Virus record (IMG/VR): IMGVR_UViG_3300043466_003107
Location: 1 to 36,012 of that record
Direction: 5' to 3' (one strand)
Length of the DNA: 36,012 nt
Origin: a virus
The notes under the pieces are model-generated. The model was not told where the DNA came from, did not search any database, and saw nothing but the letters and a program-made list of their open reading frames with translations. Shown in pieces: positions 22,733 through 31,527 of this stretch (position 1 is its first letter; each line of letters starts with the position of its first letter). Both the position numbers and the translations under genes were made by a program.

Positions 22733-22996
22733 TCAAATAAACATTTCATCAGAGTTAGCGTAAATATCGAAGTCAAAGCCCTCAGCTTTGTACTCATCGA
22801 CTAAGCTCCATTCTTGCCGATCTAATGCGAGGTATGCCCCAAGAATCTCTGGCCCGCTAAACTTAGGGTTATAGAACTTCAGTTCGCGGAGTTGCTCGCT
22901 TAACATCTTAAGCCGTCTTAAATCAGGCACCGACCGCCGGACGTAGGCTTGGATCTCTCGGAATCCATCAATATAGAATCGTTTGCTCTTTCTCAT
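22733..22996 (-). CDS. Unknown small protein heading the RecT operon (87 aa)
   Basis: The ATG at 22996 has GAGGTGAAG just upstream. A GTG at 23023 in frame overlaps a promoter-like sequence and is not chosen. The protein is basic in its first half (MRKSKRFYIDGFREIQAYVRRSVPDLRRLKMLSEQL) and acidic at the end (DFDIYANSDEMFI). No family was recognised. It is first in an operon of recombination genes and is divergent from a helix-turn-helix gene. Confidence 0.65.
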   Translation of the reverse strand: MRKSKRFYIDGFREIQAYVRRSVPDLRRLKMLSEQLRELKFYNPKFSGPEILGAYLALDRQEWSLVDEYKAEGFDFDIYANSDEMFI

Positions 22997-23017
22997 CTTC
23001 ACCTCTTTGTTTTTGTG

Positions 23018-23046
23018 TTGCACCCCGTAACTTCATGGGGTAGAGT
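23018..23046 (+). promoter_or_regulatory. Possible promoter with operator for the helix-turn-helix gene
   Basis: TTGCAC (23018-23023) and TAGAGT (23041-23046) are 17 bp apart. The spacer holds an ACCCC/GGGGT inverted repeat (23022-23026 and 23037-23041) that could be an operator for the protein made 32 bp downstream. The hexamers are modest matches, so this is tentative. Confidence 0.35.
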
Positions 23047-23077
23047 GAGTTTCGCAATTCCGAAAGATGAGGTCAAC

Positions 23078-23344
23078 ATGAAAAAGGATGAAAAACGAAA
23101 CTTTCTCTACACGCTTCGCAGCTTCTGCGAGATGACAATAACGGAGGCTTCGCAAGCTGGAGGGATTCCGATCAGCGTTGTGCATGAGTACGAAACGGAA
23201 GGCGTGCGGTTGCTTCCGATTCGCTATCTGATTGCAATGAAGCGAGAAGCGAACGTTTCGTGGGAAACAATTGGAGAGCTAATGGAAAAATGGAACGAAG
23301 AAAGGCCGCTTCGGAAGAGACACAAACTAGTCAACTCGCTTTGA
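23078..23344 (+). CDS. Small helix-turn-helix regulator (88 aa)
   Basis: The start at 23078 has GAGGTCAAC upstream. Residues about 15-45 (EMTITEASQAGGIPISVVHEYETEG) fit a Cro/CI-like helix-turn-helix, followed by RLLPIRYLIAMKREANVSWETIGELMEKW. It is divergent from the RecT operon, only 81 bp from its first ATG, so it could repress both its own gene and that operon. Its last 18 bases overlap the end of the convergent lipoprotein gene. There is no integrase in the genome, so it is not clear whether it is a lysogeny repressor. Confidence 0.7.
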   Translation: MKKDEKRNFLYTLRSFCEMTITEASQAGGIPISVVHEYETEGVRLLPIRYLIAMKREANVSWETIGELMEKWNEERPLRKRHKLVNSL

Positions 23345-23866
23345 TGGTCGAGGAATAGACCAATGCACGCACCCGCATCGGACTACAATCTTTCCATGTT
23401 TTTTCTCAAGGCGTTCCCCAGTCCAACCATCAAGGATATGGACCTGCCTCGTTCCAGCTGTCCCGATCTCGTCGTGGTGAGCCCCCTTATGTCGGGCAGG
23501 CAGTCCGGCGAAGCTACACTCTAGCTCCGGCCCCAGGTCATTAGGAAGAATCGCAACCGCCCACCGTTGAGTATCAGAGTTCGGCTTCCAGACGAACCCG
23601 CGCTTAGGTCCGTCATTAGGGTTCCGAGCCCCACATTTGACCGCTGTGGGCTCTTTATCTTCAACGAGTACAATCGGTGTCGGGGTTGCAGTTGGTGCCG
23701 CTGTCGGGGTAACTAGGGGCTCTATCGTCGGCGTGGGACTCGGTACAACCGATTGCTCGGCAGAACTCTTGGAGTGACGTTGTATCGCACTCAAGACCTG
23801 TTCGGCCACTTTCAGATGCTCTGCCGAACAAGCGGTAAGAAGTATGAGAGGAATCAGTTTTTTCAT
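23327..23866 (-). CDS. Lipoprotein with Pro/Thr-rich linker (179 aa)
   Basis: The start at 23866 has GGAGG 8 bp upstream. MKKLIPLILLTACSAEHLK is a short lipoprotein signal, with LTAC as lipobox and Cys at about residue 13. A linker of TPT/PTP repeats (about 40-65) follows, then a cysteine-containing domain (CGARNPNDGPKRGFVWKP...C...RCGCVHW) that I do not recognise. It would be anchored in the outer or inner membrane. It is the last gene of the late operon, after endolysin and holin, so an outer-membrane lysis role (spanin-like) or a surface exclusion role is possible. Neither is shown by the sequence. Confidence 0.75.
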   Translation of the reverse strand: MKKLIPLILLTACSAEHLKVAEQVLSAIQRHSKSSAEQSVVPSPTPTIEPLVTPTAAPTATPTPIVLVEDKEPTAVKCGARNPNDGPKRGFVWKPNSDTQRWAVAILPNDLGPELECSFAGLPARHKGAHHDEIGTAGTRQVHILDGWTGERLEKKHGKIVVRCGCVHWSIPRPSKRVD

Positions 23867-23970
23867 CGCGTTTGCCTCCAAAACCCCTCCCCTCACCTCT
23901 CGGGGGGCCCTCTCCACCCACTTTTTGACCAAATCCTAGCCAGTAGGGGGCAGGAGAGGGTAGGGGAAAG

Positions 23971-24027
23971 TTACTTTTTGCCACCCTTGCCGCCTTTCTT
24001 ACCGCCTTTCTTTCCACCACAAGCCAT
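23971..24027 (-). CDS. Tiny glycine/lysine peptide (18 aa)
   Basis: The ATG at 24027 has a near-perfect AAGGAGG about 5 bp upstream and lies 9 bp after the holin-like gene. It encodes MACGGKKGGKKGGKGGKK and then a stop. The strong ribosome site and the repeated GGKK pattern make it more than a random frame. I have seen Cys-Gly-Gly-Lys micro-peptides in other phages but know no function. Confidence 0.6.
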   Translation of the reverse strand: MACGGKKGGKKGGKGGKK

Positions 24028-24036
24028 AAAGCCTCC

Positions 24037-24222
24037 TTATTTTTTTTCTTGAAAAAACTGAACCAATTTCAGCACAGTGCCGATAAGTGCTAGGACTAAC
24101 CCAATCGGCTCACCGACTCCAGTAAGGTTTGCGGGTAGGTCAATTGTCTGAGCAAGAGACAAGAGCCCCGCGCTTGACGCGAAACTAGCGTTTGCTACTG
24201 CGTTTGTTTTGCTATCTGACAT
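24037..24222 (-). CDS. Holin-like small membrane protein (61 aa)
   Basis: The polar N-terminal half leads to one clear membrane segment at about 35-56 (LTGVGEPIGLVLALIGTVLKLV) and a short basic end (QFFQEKK). It overlaps the endolysin gene by 11 bp and lies between endolysin and lipoprotein genes, the usual place for a holin. One segment only, so it would be a small class III-like holin or an accessory protein. The evidence is size, topology and position. Confidence 0.6.
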   Translation of the reverse strand: MSDSKTNAVANASFASSAGLLSLAQTIDLPANLTGVGEPIGLVLALIGTVLKLVQFFQEKK

Positions 24223-24655
24223 ATACCCCCGTCCTCATCATTTCAGCCAATCGTCGGGCTCGTTTCCCTGTCTGCTTTGCCCACCTTGAGTTTAACATAT
24301 GGTCCGCGGCCTCTGCCCACTTTTTTTCTCGGACCGCTGCAAGGGTATCCGCAAACTTAGCAAAGCCTCCTGCCCCCATCTGAAAGACCATGCTGGTTAG
24401 GACATCTTGCCTCACCTCGTCCATGTCGCCCCAAACTGGACCAACCACTTTCTCGGCAGAGCCTTGGGATTTCGCGATATCGTGTCTCAGCTGAACAAAA
24501 ATAGCTTGATCACAAAGGCCGTTTGCTTCTAAATTAAAGCCCACGCCGATGGTAAGCTTCCCCCGCGGGCAGGTGTACATTCGATTGTGGAACCCCTCAT
24601 CTCGAATGAGCATCTTCATCAACGGCGTGTTCTCTAACGATTTCAAATCGGCCAT
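24212..24655 (-). CDS. T4-lysozyme-like endolysin, GH24 family (147 aa)
   Basis: This enzyme cuts the peptidoglycan glycan chain at lysis. The catalytic region DEGFHNRMYTCPRGKLTIGVGF has the E-8-(D/C)-5-T spacing of GH24 enzymes, with E20, C29 and T35. Cys replaces the Asp of T4 lysozyme (D20), a variation known in phage endolysins. The helical second half (MVFQMGAGGFAKFADTLAAVREKKW...RWAKQTGKRARRLAEMMRTG) matches the family. There is no signal peptide, so a holin is needed for export. The start overlaps the upstream gene by 59 bp. Confidence 0.9.
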   Translation of the reverse strand: MADLKSLENTPLMKMLIRDEGFHNRMYTCPRGKLTIGVGFNLEANGLCDQAIFVQLRHDIAKSQGSAEKVVGPVWGDMDEVRQDVLTSMVFQMGAGGFAKFADTLAAVREKKWAEAADHMLNSRWAKQTGKRARRLAEMMRTGVYVR

Positions 24656-24983
24656 TCTTCATCCCTGCGCTATAGCCTAATAGGTTAAGAATTAAGAGCG
24701 TCACGGCAAGCGTAAACCCCCCGACTTGTATCAAGTGAGCTGGCCGATGGCTCTGAATCGCTTGTGTTGTGAGTGACGTTATCTGCGATATTAACGCGCT
24801 CTGGCGAGTCTCGATAGCGGCCAAATCCGAGCGAATCTCAGCAACGCTTTGAGCTTGCATAGTCAAACTCGTGGGCAAAGTGGAAAGAGCGGTCACATTC
24901 CGCGTTAGCTCTACAATCGCTTCAGTTTGAGTCCGAAGGTGCTCGACAACATCGCAAAGATTGATTCGCTCTTCTTCCGTCAT
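24597..24983 (-). CDS. Coiled-coil protein with one membrane segment, lysis region (128 aa)
   Basis: The N-terminal 80 residues are helical with heptad-like spacing (VVEHLRTQTEAIVELTRNV, then AEIRSDLAAIETRQSALISQ). One membrane segment follows at about 85-104, and a charged tail at 108-128. The ATG follows the fibre gene's stop as TAAATG, with GAGGGGG before it. It overlaps the endolysin gene. The position suggests a role in lysis, for example as a holin or holin regulator, but no family is recognised. Confidence 0.6.
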   Translation of the reverse strand: MTEEERINLCDVVEHLRTQTEAIVELTRNVTALSTLPTSLTMQAQSVAEIRSDLAAIETRQSALISQITSLTTQAIQSHRPAHLIQVGGFTLAVTLLILNLLGYSAGMKNGRFEIVREHAVDEDAHSR

Positions 24984-25973
24984 TTATGCCCCCTCTAACA
25001 CTGCGATTCTAGCCTCCAATGCTTCGACTTTCGCCGCTAATTCTTTGACGGCGTTAATCAACGCAAAAGTAACAGCATGGCCATTATAGTTAAGGATCTG
25101 AGTCTCTTCAGCATCTTCGGGGTGAAGTTTTGCCGAAAAGTGTCCAACGCATTCAGGGAAAATAGATTGAATTTCTTGAGCGATTATGGAGATTCCACCA
25201 TCTCCCGCAGGGAATCCGCCGCAGCCGTTGTAATCATACGTGACTGGCCTAACCTGTTTAATCGCCTCAAGCCCTTTAGTGTAGTCTTGAACGTTTGTTT
25301 TAATCCTAGCATCAGAGGCAATCGTCCAAGTGTTAGTAGTTGGTTTTGCAGCGGAATCGGCAGAAAGTTGGAGTCTATAGGCAGGGTTTGATAGGCCGAT
25401 GCCTACATTGCCGCCCCCCGCTTGAATTGCTAACGCGGTTCCAAGAATTGTTTGAATACGTGCGTATTCAGCCACGGCCACTTGATAGCGATAGCCAAGA
25501 ACTAAGCCGCTGACCGCATTATCACTGTCTTGGATAATTACTTGGCCTTGCGATGACCCAGACCCATCTGTATCATTTGCTTGACCAGACACATTTAACG
25601 GTGTCAGCGGACTTAGCGCACCAATCCCAACACGTCCAGAAGAATCAACCCTAACCCTTTCAACCCCACCCGTAGCAATCGCATAAGCATTCGCCGCAGG
25701 ACTAAACGCGCCTGTGTCGGTGTCGTTGTTTGCGGTATAAGCTGGTGCAGCGGCACTCCCTCCGGCTACGTTCGACGGTCTGAACCCGCCAAAGTTAAGA
25801 TCCGCAGTGCAACTGTTTTGCCCGTCTTTCGTTAGGCACTGGTTGATACCCGCCGCAAAGTCGTTGTCTTGGGTATCGTGGCGTGTTGCATCAATCGCAA
25901 TTCCAGCCACCGCGTCGCCAGTCCAGCCGCCTGTTCCTGCATTGCTCTTTGTATAGGTTCCGCCACTCCACAT
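24984..25973 (-). CDS. Tail fibre/spike with C-terminal S74 chaperone domain (329 aa)
   Basis: The start at 25973 is preferred (GGAGG 9 bp upstream). A longer frame would overlap the previous gene. The body is Gly/Asn/Asp-rich beta structure (about 1-200), with motifs such as RVRVDSSGRVGIG that repeat as NVGIG. From about S220 the SDARIKTNV segment begins an S74 (endosialidase-type) intramolecular chaperone, with Ser-Lys dyad spacing S220/K225, followed by GISIIAQEIQSIFPE. It ends in a coiled coil. Such proteins trimerise and may release the chaperone by self-cleavage. The receptor cannot be inferred. Confidence 0.85.
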   Translation of the reverse strand: MWSGGTYTKSNAGTGGWTGDAVAGIAIDATRHDTQDNDFAAGINQCLTKDGQNSCTADLNFGGFRPSNVAGGSAAAPAYTANNDTDTGAFSPAANAYAIATGGVERVRVDSSGRVGIGALSPLTPLNVSGQANDTDGSGSSQGQVIIQDSDNAVSGLVLGYRYQVAVAEYARIQTILGTALAIQAGGGNVGIGLSNPAYRLQLSADSAAKPTTNTWTIASDARIKTNVQDYTKGLEAIKQVRPVTYDYNGCGGFPAGDGGISIIAQEIQSIFPECVGHFSAKLHPEDAEETQILNYNGHAVTFALINAVKELAAKVEALEARIAVLEGA

Positions 25974-25977
25974 ATGA

Positions 25978-28176
25978 TTATTCCTCCGTTGCAGTTCTGC
26001 TAGCCACTTTTGACACAACGCTCGATTGTGGTTTTAAGATCTCAATTAAAGTATCAACGCCTTTTTGATTGTTTGTGAGTCGCTTGATGTATGGAGATAG
26101 CTTTTGAATCATTTGAGCGGCTTCTGGCCCGCTGCTGTAAATGATATTGCTCATCTCTCTTATTGCTGCATCATCAAGCCCTAATGTACCCCCTTGCGAT
26201 TCCATGAATAGGCTTGCCATTTTTCGTGGAAAATTTGTTACCGTATCGTAAATAGCTTGAGTTAGCGTCGTCAGTTCCTTATCGTTTATAGCCCGAGCTC
26301 CTGTACGACTACCGCGAAGAATTTTCCCCGCGCTTTCTAACATCTGGACTTCTTGATCAAGCCCTTGGCGGATAGATTGAGAGGCTTCTTCACCAACAAC
26401 TGCGCCTATTTTCTTACGAGTAGCTGGACCTCGGCGAATAGCCTTCACTAGTTCAGTTCCGCCCTTTTCTCCGCCTTTTCGCTCAAGCTCGACTCTTAAT
26501 GCGGAAGCTAGACCTCGCTTCCCTTCTTCGCCTAATCTGCTTCCTACTGCTTTCGATATTTTATCAACAAATTGGGGTGATGTAGTAGAGTTTAAAAGAG
26601 TAGAACCCACCTTGTCGGGAGATTGAAGTATCAAATTTTCAACTCTCAATCGTTCCGGTTCGGATAACCCACTAATCTCTTCAAATAATGCGCGATATTG
26701 GGCATCAGCTGCTTTATAGCCAGGGTTCAATGCTTCTAGTTCGTCCTCAATCGCCATCCGCAGTCGTTTTGCTAACTTTATGTCTTTAGCTCCGGCAATT
26801 GATGGGTCTTTTGTTCTTTCAATAAATTTTAAATGGCTTACAAATTTCTTCGCTGATTCTTGTGAGTACCTATCTCCCGGGAAAGCTGGAGTAATAATAT
26901 CTTTAAAATATTCTTTTGCTTGGCGTTCATCCATTAGCTTCGTTAAGCGTTCACTCGGCTCGCCCTTAAACATTTCAAGATAAGCCCCGCCGCCTCTTGC
27001 TTGTACCTCTGCATCTACGCTTTCTTTGAAGCTTTTAAGAGCCTTCTGCCCTTGGTCAGCTCCAATCTCAAATTGGGTTTCTGGGGATATCTTATCGAGA
27101 ATTTTACCAATCCGGCCCCTCATTACTTCCTGCTCGCCTTCAAACCCTTTCTTCCCTATACGGCCCATTAAAGCTTCGCTTGCAATTGGGGCTCCGGCTG
27201 GGCGTTGTGCAAGGATATCCGCTAGGTCCATCGCTCCAGTTTTTTGCGTCGGAAAGTATTCAGATTCAAATAACAATTGTTCCGGTCGCCCCCCAGCTAT
27301 TGCTTCCTGTTGAGCTTTTAAGGCTTGTTCTGGGTCAAACCCACGCTTGGCTAGCTGTTGCGCTGTGGCTTTTTCCATTGTCGTAAGTCCGGCTTTCCCT
27401 TTGGTCGGTAAATTACCAACCGCTCCCATCTGCTGCCGTATTAGTTCTTGCGCTTGTTCTGCCGTTTCGGGAGTTGCGCCTTTTAATGCTGTAATGATTG
27501 GTGATAATACATCTTGACCAGCTTCTAAAAGAGCTTGTGCTGGTCGAGTTTTGGCAATATATCCTGCTGTGTTTAAGGCTGCGCCGACAACAGCAGGAGC
27601 AGCTGCGCCAACTCCCGCGCCAAATACGGCACTGGGGAGTCTTTGACTGACAGAATCTAATAAAGACGCATCGTCGCTAGGTTCTGCTAATCCTGCACCT
27701 GTAATAGCTCCACCAAGTGCGCCAGAAACGTAAGGCCGTTCGAGAATCATTTGCCCGATTGTTGGAATATAACTCCCCGCTTTTTTTGCACCGGCCGCAA
27801 CTAACCCGCCAGCTAAACTGGGGACGTTTGCAAGGACTTGTCCGGCTATCGCTTTTCCGTATGCCTCGCGTTCGGCTTCCTTTGCTTGTTCTCTGTAGCT
27901 TTGTTCCTGGCTTGCCACGTCCATTTCAGCGGGGGAACCACCGAGTAAACTACCAATCTTTTGGCCTAAGACATCGGCTCTTGCGGCAAGTTCTTCACCA
28001 AACGGCAAGCCCTGCAATCCCGCTGCACCTAGTTTGTTTAATGCAACACTTGGTGTATCCGTTGGCGCAAATTGCCACCATGCGCGAGCCTCCTCGCCGC
28101 TCTGTAATTGATTACCCTCGACTGGCACCAATTCTGTGGTTCCGTCCTCGTTAAGCACTTCATAAAAATCTGCCAT
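25978..28176 (-). CDS. Large internal virion protein (732 aa)
   Basis: This is one of several large proteins in the position where podoviruses encode DNA-ejection proteins stored in the head. The N-terminal region (about 1-65) is acidic. Gly/Ala-rich hydrophobic stretches at about 110-210 (VSGALGGAITGAGLAE, FGAGVGAAAPAVVGAAL) could form membrane-active helices. The rest is charged helix. It lies immediately upstream of the S74 fibre gene (4 bp gap). No lysozyme or transglycosylase motif was recognised, so the ejection role is by position and composition. Confidence 0.6.
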   Translation of the reverse strand: MADFYEVLNEDGTTELVPVEGNQLQSGEEARAWWQFAPTDTPSVALNKLGAAGLQGLPFGEELAARADVLGQKIGSLLGGSPAEMDVASQEQSYREQAKEAEREAYGKAIAGQVLANVPSLAGGLVAAGAKKAGSYIPTIGQMILERPYVSGALGGAITGAGLAEPSDDASLLDSVSQRLPSAVFGAGVGAAAPAVVGAALNTAGYIAKTRPAQALLEAGQDVLSPIITALKGATPETAEQAQELIRQQMGAVGNLPTKGKAGLTTMEKATAQQLAKRGFDPEQALKAQQEAIAGGRPEQLLFESEYFPTQKTGAMDLADILAQRPAGAPIASEALMGRIGKKGFEGEQEVMRGRIGKILDKISPETQFEIGADQGQKALKSFKESVDAEVQARGGGAYLEMFKGEPSERLTKLMDERQAKEYFKDIITPAFPGDRYSQESAKKFVSHLKFIERTKDPSIAGAKDIKLAKRLRMAIEDELEALNPGYKAADAQYRALFEEISGLSEPERLRVENLILQSPDKVGSTLLNSTTSPQFVDKISKAVGSRLGEEGKRGLASALRVELERKGGEKGGTELVKAIRRGPATRKKIGAVVGEEASQSIRQGLDQEVQMLESAGKILRGSRTGARAINDKELTTLTQAIYDTVTNFPRKMASLFMESQGGTLGLDDAAIREMSNIIYSSGPEAAQMIQKLSPYIKRLTNNQKGVDTLIEILKPQSSVVSKVASRTATEE

Positions 28177-28183
28177 AGTATAC

Positions 28184-30034
28184 CTATCGTCTCACGATGC
28201 CGATTACAGGACGACCATTCACGTATCCCATTAAATTTGGGGTTTTTGTGATTGGTGCAGAAGCTTCAGGGGAAGCGGACTCACTTCCTTTTTTGATATA
28301 ACCTCGTGGCGCGACCTTTATACCTTTTGCTTTATTAATTGCGCCTAAAGCATTGTTTACAATTTCAAACGGATCCGTTTCAGGGATTGCCCGCTGTACT
28401 GCCCCAATTAGCTTTTCCCCTTGTAGAAAATTGCTATAGGTTGGTCTAACCTCATTCTCTAAATAATCAGTTGCGGCATTCTGCTGAGCTTTGACATAAG
28501 CACCTGTAGTTTTTAGGAGCGCGTCTAAGCTATCAACTGGAATTTCATTCCGTCCAAAAACATCCGCCACAATTCGACCAGGCCTGCTATTCCACCAAGC
28601 ACTATCTGGTATCAAAGCTTGCGCGGCTTCGCCTTCGTTTACACTTAACCCTGGTTCGATAGCGTTGATTGCTAGTTTAGCAAGCTGTACCCGATCCTGC
28701 GGTTTAATCCGTCCGTCTGGACGTTTAGCAATCTCTGTGGTCAATGCAGCCAACTTATTAAGCGTGGAGCTTTGCCCGCGTAGTTTTTCTACGTTTTGCT
28801 TATAGCCTTCACTGGTTTGAATATCTTTTAATTGTCTTGCAAAAGTTTGTTCTTCTTTTACTGTCAATTCGCGTTTCTTTATAGTCTTTTCCTCTTCGGC
28901 TGCGGTTTGGGTAGCAGCTCTAATATCTGCGAGGGTTTCAGGTCGATTCCCGTAAGTTTCTGGCTGAGAGGACGAGGGAGTTATCGGTTGCCCTAAAATT
29001 CTGGACGCTTCTTCATATTGGGATGAAGGTGTCGCTTGTATATTAATCCCCTCTGGTCCTTCAATACTTGGCTGTTCTTCTCTAGTTGGAGCTGCAACGC
29101 TTGGAGCAATTATCGACGGCATTTTTGCGGTTGGTTCCGTTGTAGAACTAGGAAGAGGTATCCCCCTTTTCTCAAACTCCCTTCTGAATGGTTCTAACCT
29201 TGCCGCCTGATCTTTTGATTGCTGATCCATCAAGATCTGTGCTTGTTGGGCTCTAAGTTCTGGTGGTGTTCCTTCTTTTTCGGCAATCGTAAGGGCATCC
29301 AAGTAAGTGAGCGGACGGCCTCCGGCTTTACGGGCAAGATCTATGAGTTTTAATTGATTCTCTTGCTCTTTCGCTAACAACTGCCCCGCAACTCCCGCCA
29401 TTGCTGGATTTTGCCGCATAAACTCGGCTAGGCGTTCGTTACGAGAAAGAGGGTTAGGGGTTTCTGGAGTTACGCCCGGAATGTCGACCGAAGCCCCCGC
29501 TTCTGGCGTTGCCTTTACTGCGGCTGTTGTAGGTTCTGCGCCCGTAAAGATCTGATACAACTCCGAGGTAGCTTTCTGCTTTGCCGCCTCATCGGATGCC
29601 TTGCCGTACCCTGTAGCCACCGCTCCGAGAATTCCCGCAAGCATATTATAGCGGTTGGCTTTCTCTCGTTCTTCGCGACTTGCTCCGGCTCGTGGTGTGG
29701 CCCTAAAAGACGATGCAAGGCTACCCAATACTTGTGGCCATACGCTTGGCCCCGTGTAGCCTGTAGGCCCGCTGCTACTGCCGCCGAAGATACTTCCAAG
29801 CGAGTCCATGATCCCGCCGCCTTCAGATACGGGGTTTTCTGAAACAGGGCTATCGCTGCCGAAGATGGACGATAAGAACCCACCGCCCTGACCTCCGGTT
29901 GTAGGTGCGGTCCCGCTGCTGAAGATTGGCCCAAGGATGCCACTTAAGCCACTTGCTGCGCCTCCGGCGTTGCCTTGGCTCGCGTTGTATGCGGTCAGTC
30001 CGAGATTAAGAATATCAGCTAAATCTATTGCCAT
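28184..30034 (-). CDS. Internal virion protein, Gly/Ser-rich N-terminus (616 aa)
   Basis: The N-terminal 120 residues are Gly/Ser/Pro-rich and low in charge (NASQGNAGGAASGLSGILGPIFSSG, SIFGSDSPVS). The remaining part is charged helix with Pro/Ser linkers (about 270-360). It lies 7 bp before the 732-aa gene and 9 bp after the 493-aa gene. I recognise no enzyme motif. It is probably an ejected or internal structural protein, inferred from its position among similar proteins. Confidence 0.6.
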   Translation of the reverse strand: MAIDLADILNLGLTAYNASQGNAGGAASGLSGILGPIFSSGTAPTTGGQGGGFLSSIFGSDSPVSENPVSEGGGIMDSLGSIFGGSSSGPTGYTGPSVWPQVLGSLASSFRATPRAGASREEREKANRYNMLAGILGAVATGYGKASDEAAKQKATSELYQIFTGAEPTTAAVKATPEAGASVDIPGVTPETPNPLSRNERLAEFMRQNPAMAGVAGQLLAKEQENQLKLIDLARKAGGRPLTYLDALTIAEKEGTPPELRAQQAQILMDQQSKDQAARLEPFRREFEKRGIPLPSSTTEPTAKMPSIIAPSVAAPTREEQPSIEGPEGINIQATPSSQYEEASRILGQPITPSSSQPETYGNRPETLADIRAATQTAAEEEKTIKKRELTVKEEQTFARQLKDIQTSEGYKQNVEKLRGQSSTLNKLAALTTEIAKRPDGRIKPQDRVQLAKLAINAIEPGLSVNEGEAAQALIPDSAWWNSRPGRIVADVFGRNEIPVDSLDALLKTTGAYVKAQQNAATDYLENEVRPTYSNFLQGEKLIGAVQRAIPETDPFEIVNNALGAINKAKGIKVAPRGYIKKGSESASPEASAPITKTPNLMGYVNGRPVIGIVRR

Positions 30035-30043
30035 GTTATTCCC

Positions 30044-31525
30044 TTATTGCTGAAAGCCATAATCAATTCCGCTTGGTCCACCTTGAATTGTGTTCTGGGC
30101 GATTTCTTGGAGACGGCCTGGGTCGATGTTAAATCTTCTTCCCATTTCTTGAAGAGACTCGATCCAGCCCCCTGTTCTTCCGGTTATTTTAGCTTTTTCA
30201 AGAGCTTCAATTGCTGATGGGTCTTGCCCCGCGTTCTGGGCTGAAATGGCCAAACGCTTTAAGGCTTCCTCTGCTTTATTGTTACGTACTAGTTCGGCAA
30301 AATCGCGCTTATCTTTTTCGGTCAGCCATTTAAAGTTTTTGAGAGTCTGATTAAACTCTATGCGCCATTGTTTCTCGGCTTGTGTTTGTTTGCGTAAAGC
30401 AAGCTTCATTTCTTGATCAAATTGCTCTTGATTCACTCCAAGCTTTCGCATTTCCAGCCCAAAATTACGGTAGGACTCCTTCTCGTTTTGGTTTGCAGCG
30501 ATTAAAGTATTTCGCTCTTGGCCTGTTAGATTCAATCGAGCTAGTCCTGCACTTGTATCGCGGTCAAACCCCATCTTGTTGAGTTCACCAGCCTGCCGTA
30601 GCTGTTCCCCCGCAAGAGGGGTGATGGCTCCGATAGCTCCTTGAATCTCGGTTGTTTTTTGTTGTTGTGCTCCTAGTTCAGCCTGATATCGCTGCTGCGC
30701 TTGGTTCATCAAGTTCTGAGTCGAGGTGTTTGCGACGTTTCGCGCTTCGTTTCGAAGGCTTGCTTGTTCGTCGGCAGCTTGTTTGTTTAGAGCTTGCATC
30801 TCCCTCATGTAAGCCTCTGAACCTACCGGAATGCCTCGGTTTACCAGCTCGGCTTCCCGTTGAGCTTGTCGCTGTTGCTGCATTTCGCCTACGCCTGTTT
30901 GTAGGTCGGCAAGAGTCTGCGAATAGATATTGTTAAAGAATTGGCCCGCTTCTTGCTCGGTTGGCATCTTTGTTGTCGGTGTCCATTGTCCCGCGGTCTG
31001 TAGATTGCCCATCAGTGAGCTGATGAGATTTGGGTCAACGTACGTCTGAAGGTTTGCGGTATAGTCCCCAATGTTTGTATCAAAAAGGTCCGCATCTCCG
31101 GGGAGTTCCGGCAACGGCTGATAGCTTGGACCTTCTTCGGCTGCTCCGGCTGCTTGGTCAGCAGGGGCTCCCGCGCCTTGATCCGCAGCACCTCCTGCAC
31201 CTTGGTCGGCTGGTGGGTTCGCTCCTGCCCCTTGATCGTTGACCGTTAATCCGCCGCCTGTTGGAGGGGGATTTCTTACCCGTGTCCTATTTGCGTTCTG
31301 GATTTGCCCCGCAAGAGACCGACGCCGCTGCATGGATGCTGCATCGGTCTTCCCCGCAAGCCCTCGGTATTCTGTCATCGCCGTGTTATATGGATTCGTC
31401 CCATAGTCCAGCGGTGGCGGTGTAGTAGGGGTCTTCGTCGTCGCTGCCGCTGTAGTAGGCTTTGCCTTCGGTACCGGAGTCGCAACGGGTCGAGGGTTTA
31501 TTGGGTTTGTGCGAGGCACTGCCAT
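30044..31525 (-). CDS. Internal virion protein with DQGAG repeats (493 aa)
   Basis: The N-terminal 55 residues are Pro/Thr-rich. A motif EYRGLAGKTDAASMQRRRSLA at about 53-73 closely matches one in the preceding small gene. A low-complexity ADQGAG repeat region spans about 95-130. A long Gln/Glu helical region follows (about 195-400), including LVNRGIPVGSEAYMREMQALN, a pattern I recognise from podovirus internal proteins. It probably forms part of the ejected core. No catalytic motif is visible. Confidence 0.65.
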   Translation of the reverse strand: MAVPRTNPINPRPVATPVPKAKPTTAAATTKTPTTPPPLDYGTNPYNTAMTEYRGLAGKTDAASMQRRRSLAGQIQNANRTRVRNPPPTGGGLTVNDQGAGANPPADQGAGGAADQGAGAPADQAAGAAEEGPSYQPLPELPGDADLFDTNIGDYTANLQTYVDPNLISSLMGNLQTAGQWTPTTKMPTEQEAGQFFNNIYSQTLADLQTGVGEMQQQRQAQREAELVNRGIPVGSEAYMREMQALNKQAADEQASLRNEARNVANTSTQNLMNQAQQRYQAELGAQQQKTTEIQGAIGAITPLAGEQLRQAGELNKMGFDRDTSAGLARLNLTGQERNTLIAANQNEKESYRNFGLEMRKLGVNQEQFDQEMKLALRKQTQAEKQWRIEFNQTLKNFKWLTEKDKRDFAELVRNNKAEEALKRLAISAQNAGQDPSAIEALEKAKITGRTGGWIESLQEMGRRFNIDPGRLQEIAQNTIQGGPSGIDYGFQQ

Positions 31526-31527
31526 GT

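Noticed and set aside
23661-24020. 119-codon minus-strand frame over the lipoprotein start
   Set aside because: It overlaps the lipoprotein gene and the tiny Gly/Lys gene in another frame and has atypical composition.
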